Part shown: positions 13,311 to 13,417 of the stretch, in pieces
How positions within the stretch are numbered: position 1 is the stretch's first letter
How the letters are laid out: each line of letters opens with the position of its first letter
Source of the DNA: Gemmatimonadota bacterium
GTDB taxonomy: Bacteria; Gemmatimonadota; Gemmatimonadetes; Longimicrobiales; Gaopeijiaceae
Reading direction: 5' to 3'
NCBI GenBank assembly: GCA_030550695.1
Contig: JAUQOX010000057.1
Span: forward strand, 1-13,417
Length of the DNA stretch: 13,417 nt
Translations under genes and position numbers: made by a program
The notes under the pieces: model-generated
What the model was told of the DNA's origin: nothing
The model's database searches: none
What the model saw: the letters and a program-made list of their open reading frames with translations, nothing else

Positions 13311-13417
13311 TGTTTGCTGTGACGGCCGTCGCCGTTCTTGTGGTGATGTTCCTGGCCCTCTTGCGAGCTCTCCTGGGACCCACCGTATACGATCGGGTCC
13401 TGGCCTTGAACATGTTC
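13310..13417 (+). CDS. mnhF: Na+/H+ (Mrp-type) antiporter subunit F, N-terminal part
   Basis: The gene runs off the window; 36 codons are present. The peptide starts with a hydrophobic helix (MFAVTAVAVLVVMFLALL) and continues RALLGPTVYDRVLALN, the GPT-xx-DRVLALN pattern of MnhF/MrpF, the small three-helix subunit of the antiporter. The ATG at 13310 shares its A with the mnhE stop (TGATG), so the two are translationally coupled. Nothing downstream can be said. Confidence 0.88.
   Translation, partial: MFAVTAVAVLVVMFLALLRALLGPTVYDRVLALNMF

Noticed and set aside
162..13417. Selenoprotein reading frame through an in-frame TGA in one of the window's genes
   Set aside because: Each gene already ends at its natural family length and no continuation after a TGA resembled family sequence.
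1..13417. CRISPR array, insertion sequence, integrase or attachment-site repeat, including around selC
   Set aside because: No regularly spaced repeats, transposase or integrase motifs, or direct repeat of the tRNA 3' end were seen.

Overview
This G+C-rich, gene-dense stretch comes from an LPS-bearing diderm bacterium. Nearly everything in it concerns building or maintaining the outer membrane: an Mla-type phospholipid transporter, a large outer-membrane barrel protein, a heptose-pathway kinase, LpxH, a LolB-like lipoprotein and an LptE-like lipoprotein. Two features suggest Gemmatimonadota or a close relative: the peptidase/propeller/barrel protein and the small beta-rich lipoproteins beside housekeeping genes. 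That placement is inferred from gene style, not from a marker gene.

Layout. (1) 1-1885, plus strand: the end of mlaE, then mlaF and mlaD, an ABC importer/exporter core for phospholipids. (2) 1993-5127, minus strand: a 1044-residue protein with signal peptide, HExxH metallopeptidase domain, six-bladed PD40 (TolB-like) propeller and a C-terminal barrel carrying the RGY loop motif of the Omp85 superfamily. (3) 5276-6511, plus: a tandem universal stress protein with an extra C-terminal domain, divergent from the barrel gene. (4) 6647-8500, plus: heptose-7-phosphate kinase (HldA/RfaE domain I), RidA and a small lipoprotein, probably one operon. (5) 8537-9610, minus: a long, eukaryote-like deoxyribose-phosphate aldolase. 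(6) 9896-9989, plus: selC, the selenocysteine tRNA, recognised by its UCA anticodon, six-pair D stem, long variable arm and G discriminator. (7) 10074-10724, plus: a DUF5683-like membrane protein. (8) 10749-11492, minus: lpxH. (9) 11491-12748, plus: a LolB-like lipoprotein overlapping an LptE-like lipoprotein. (10) 12813-13417, plus: mnhE (mrpE) and the start of mnhF (mrpF), subunits of a multisubunit cation/proton antiporter.

How the genes fit together. MlaEFD moves phospholipid between the membranes. LpxH makes lipid X for lipid A. HldA makes the heptose precursor of the LPS core. The LptE-like protein would work in the LPS translocon, and the LolB-like protein in lipoprotein or lipid insertion. 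The big barrel protein sits in the same outer membrane and may be a protein-processing or secretion device. selC shows that the organism probably makes selenoproteins, although no selA, selB, selD or in-frame UGA gene is seen here.

The most unusual items are the peptidase-propeller-Omp85-like fusion, the shared start codons of lpxH and the LolB-like gene, the stress protein with its extra domain, and selC. No mobile element, CRISPR array, rRNA or sizeable repeat was found.
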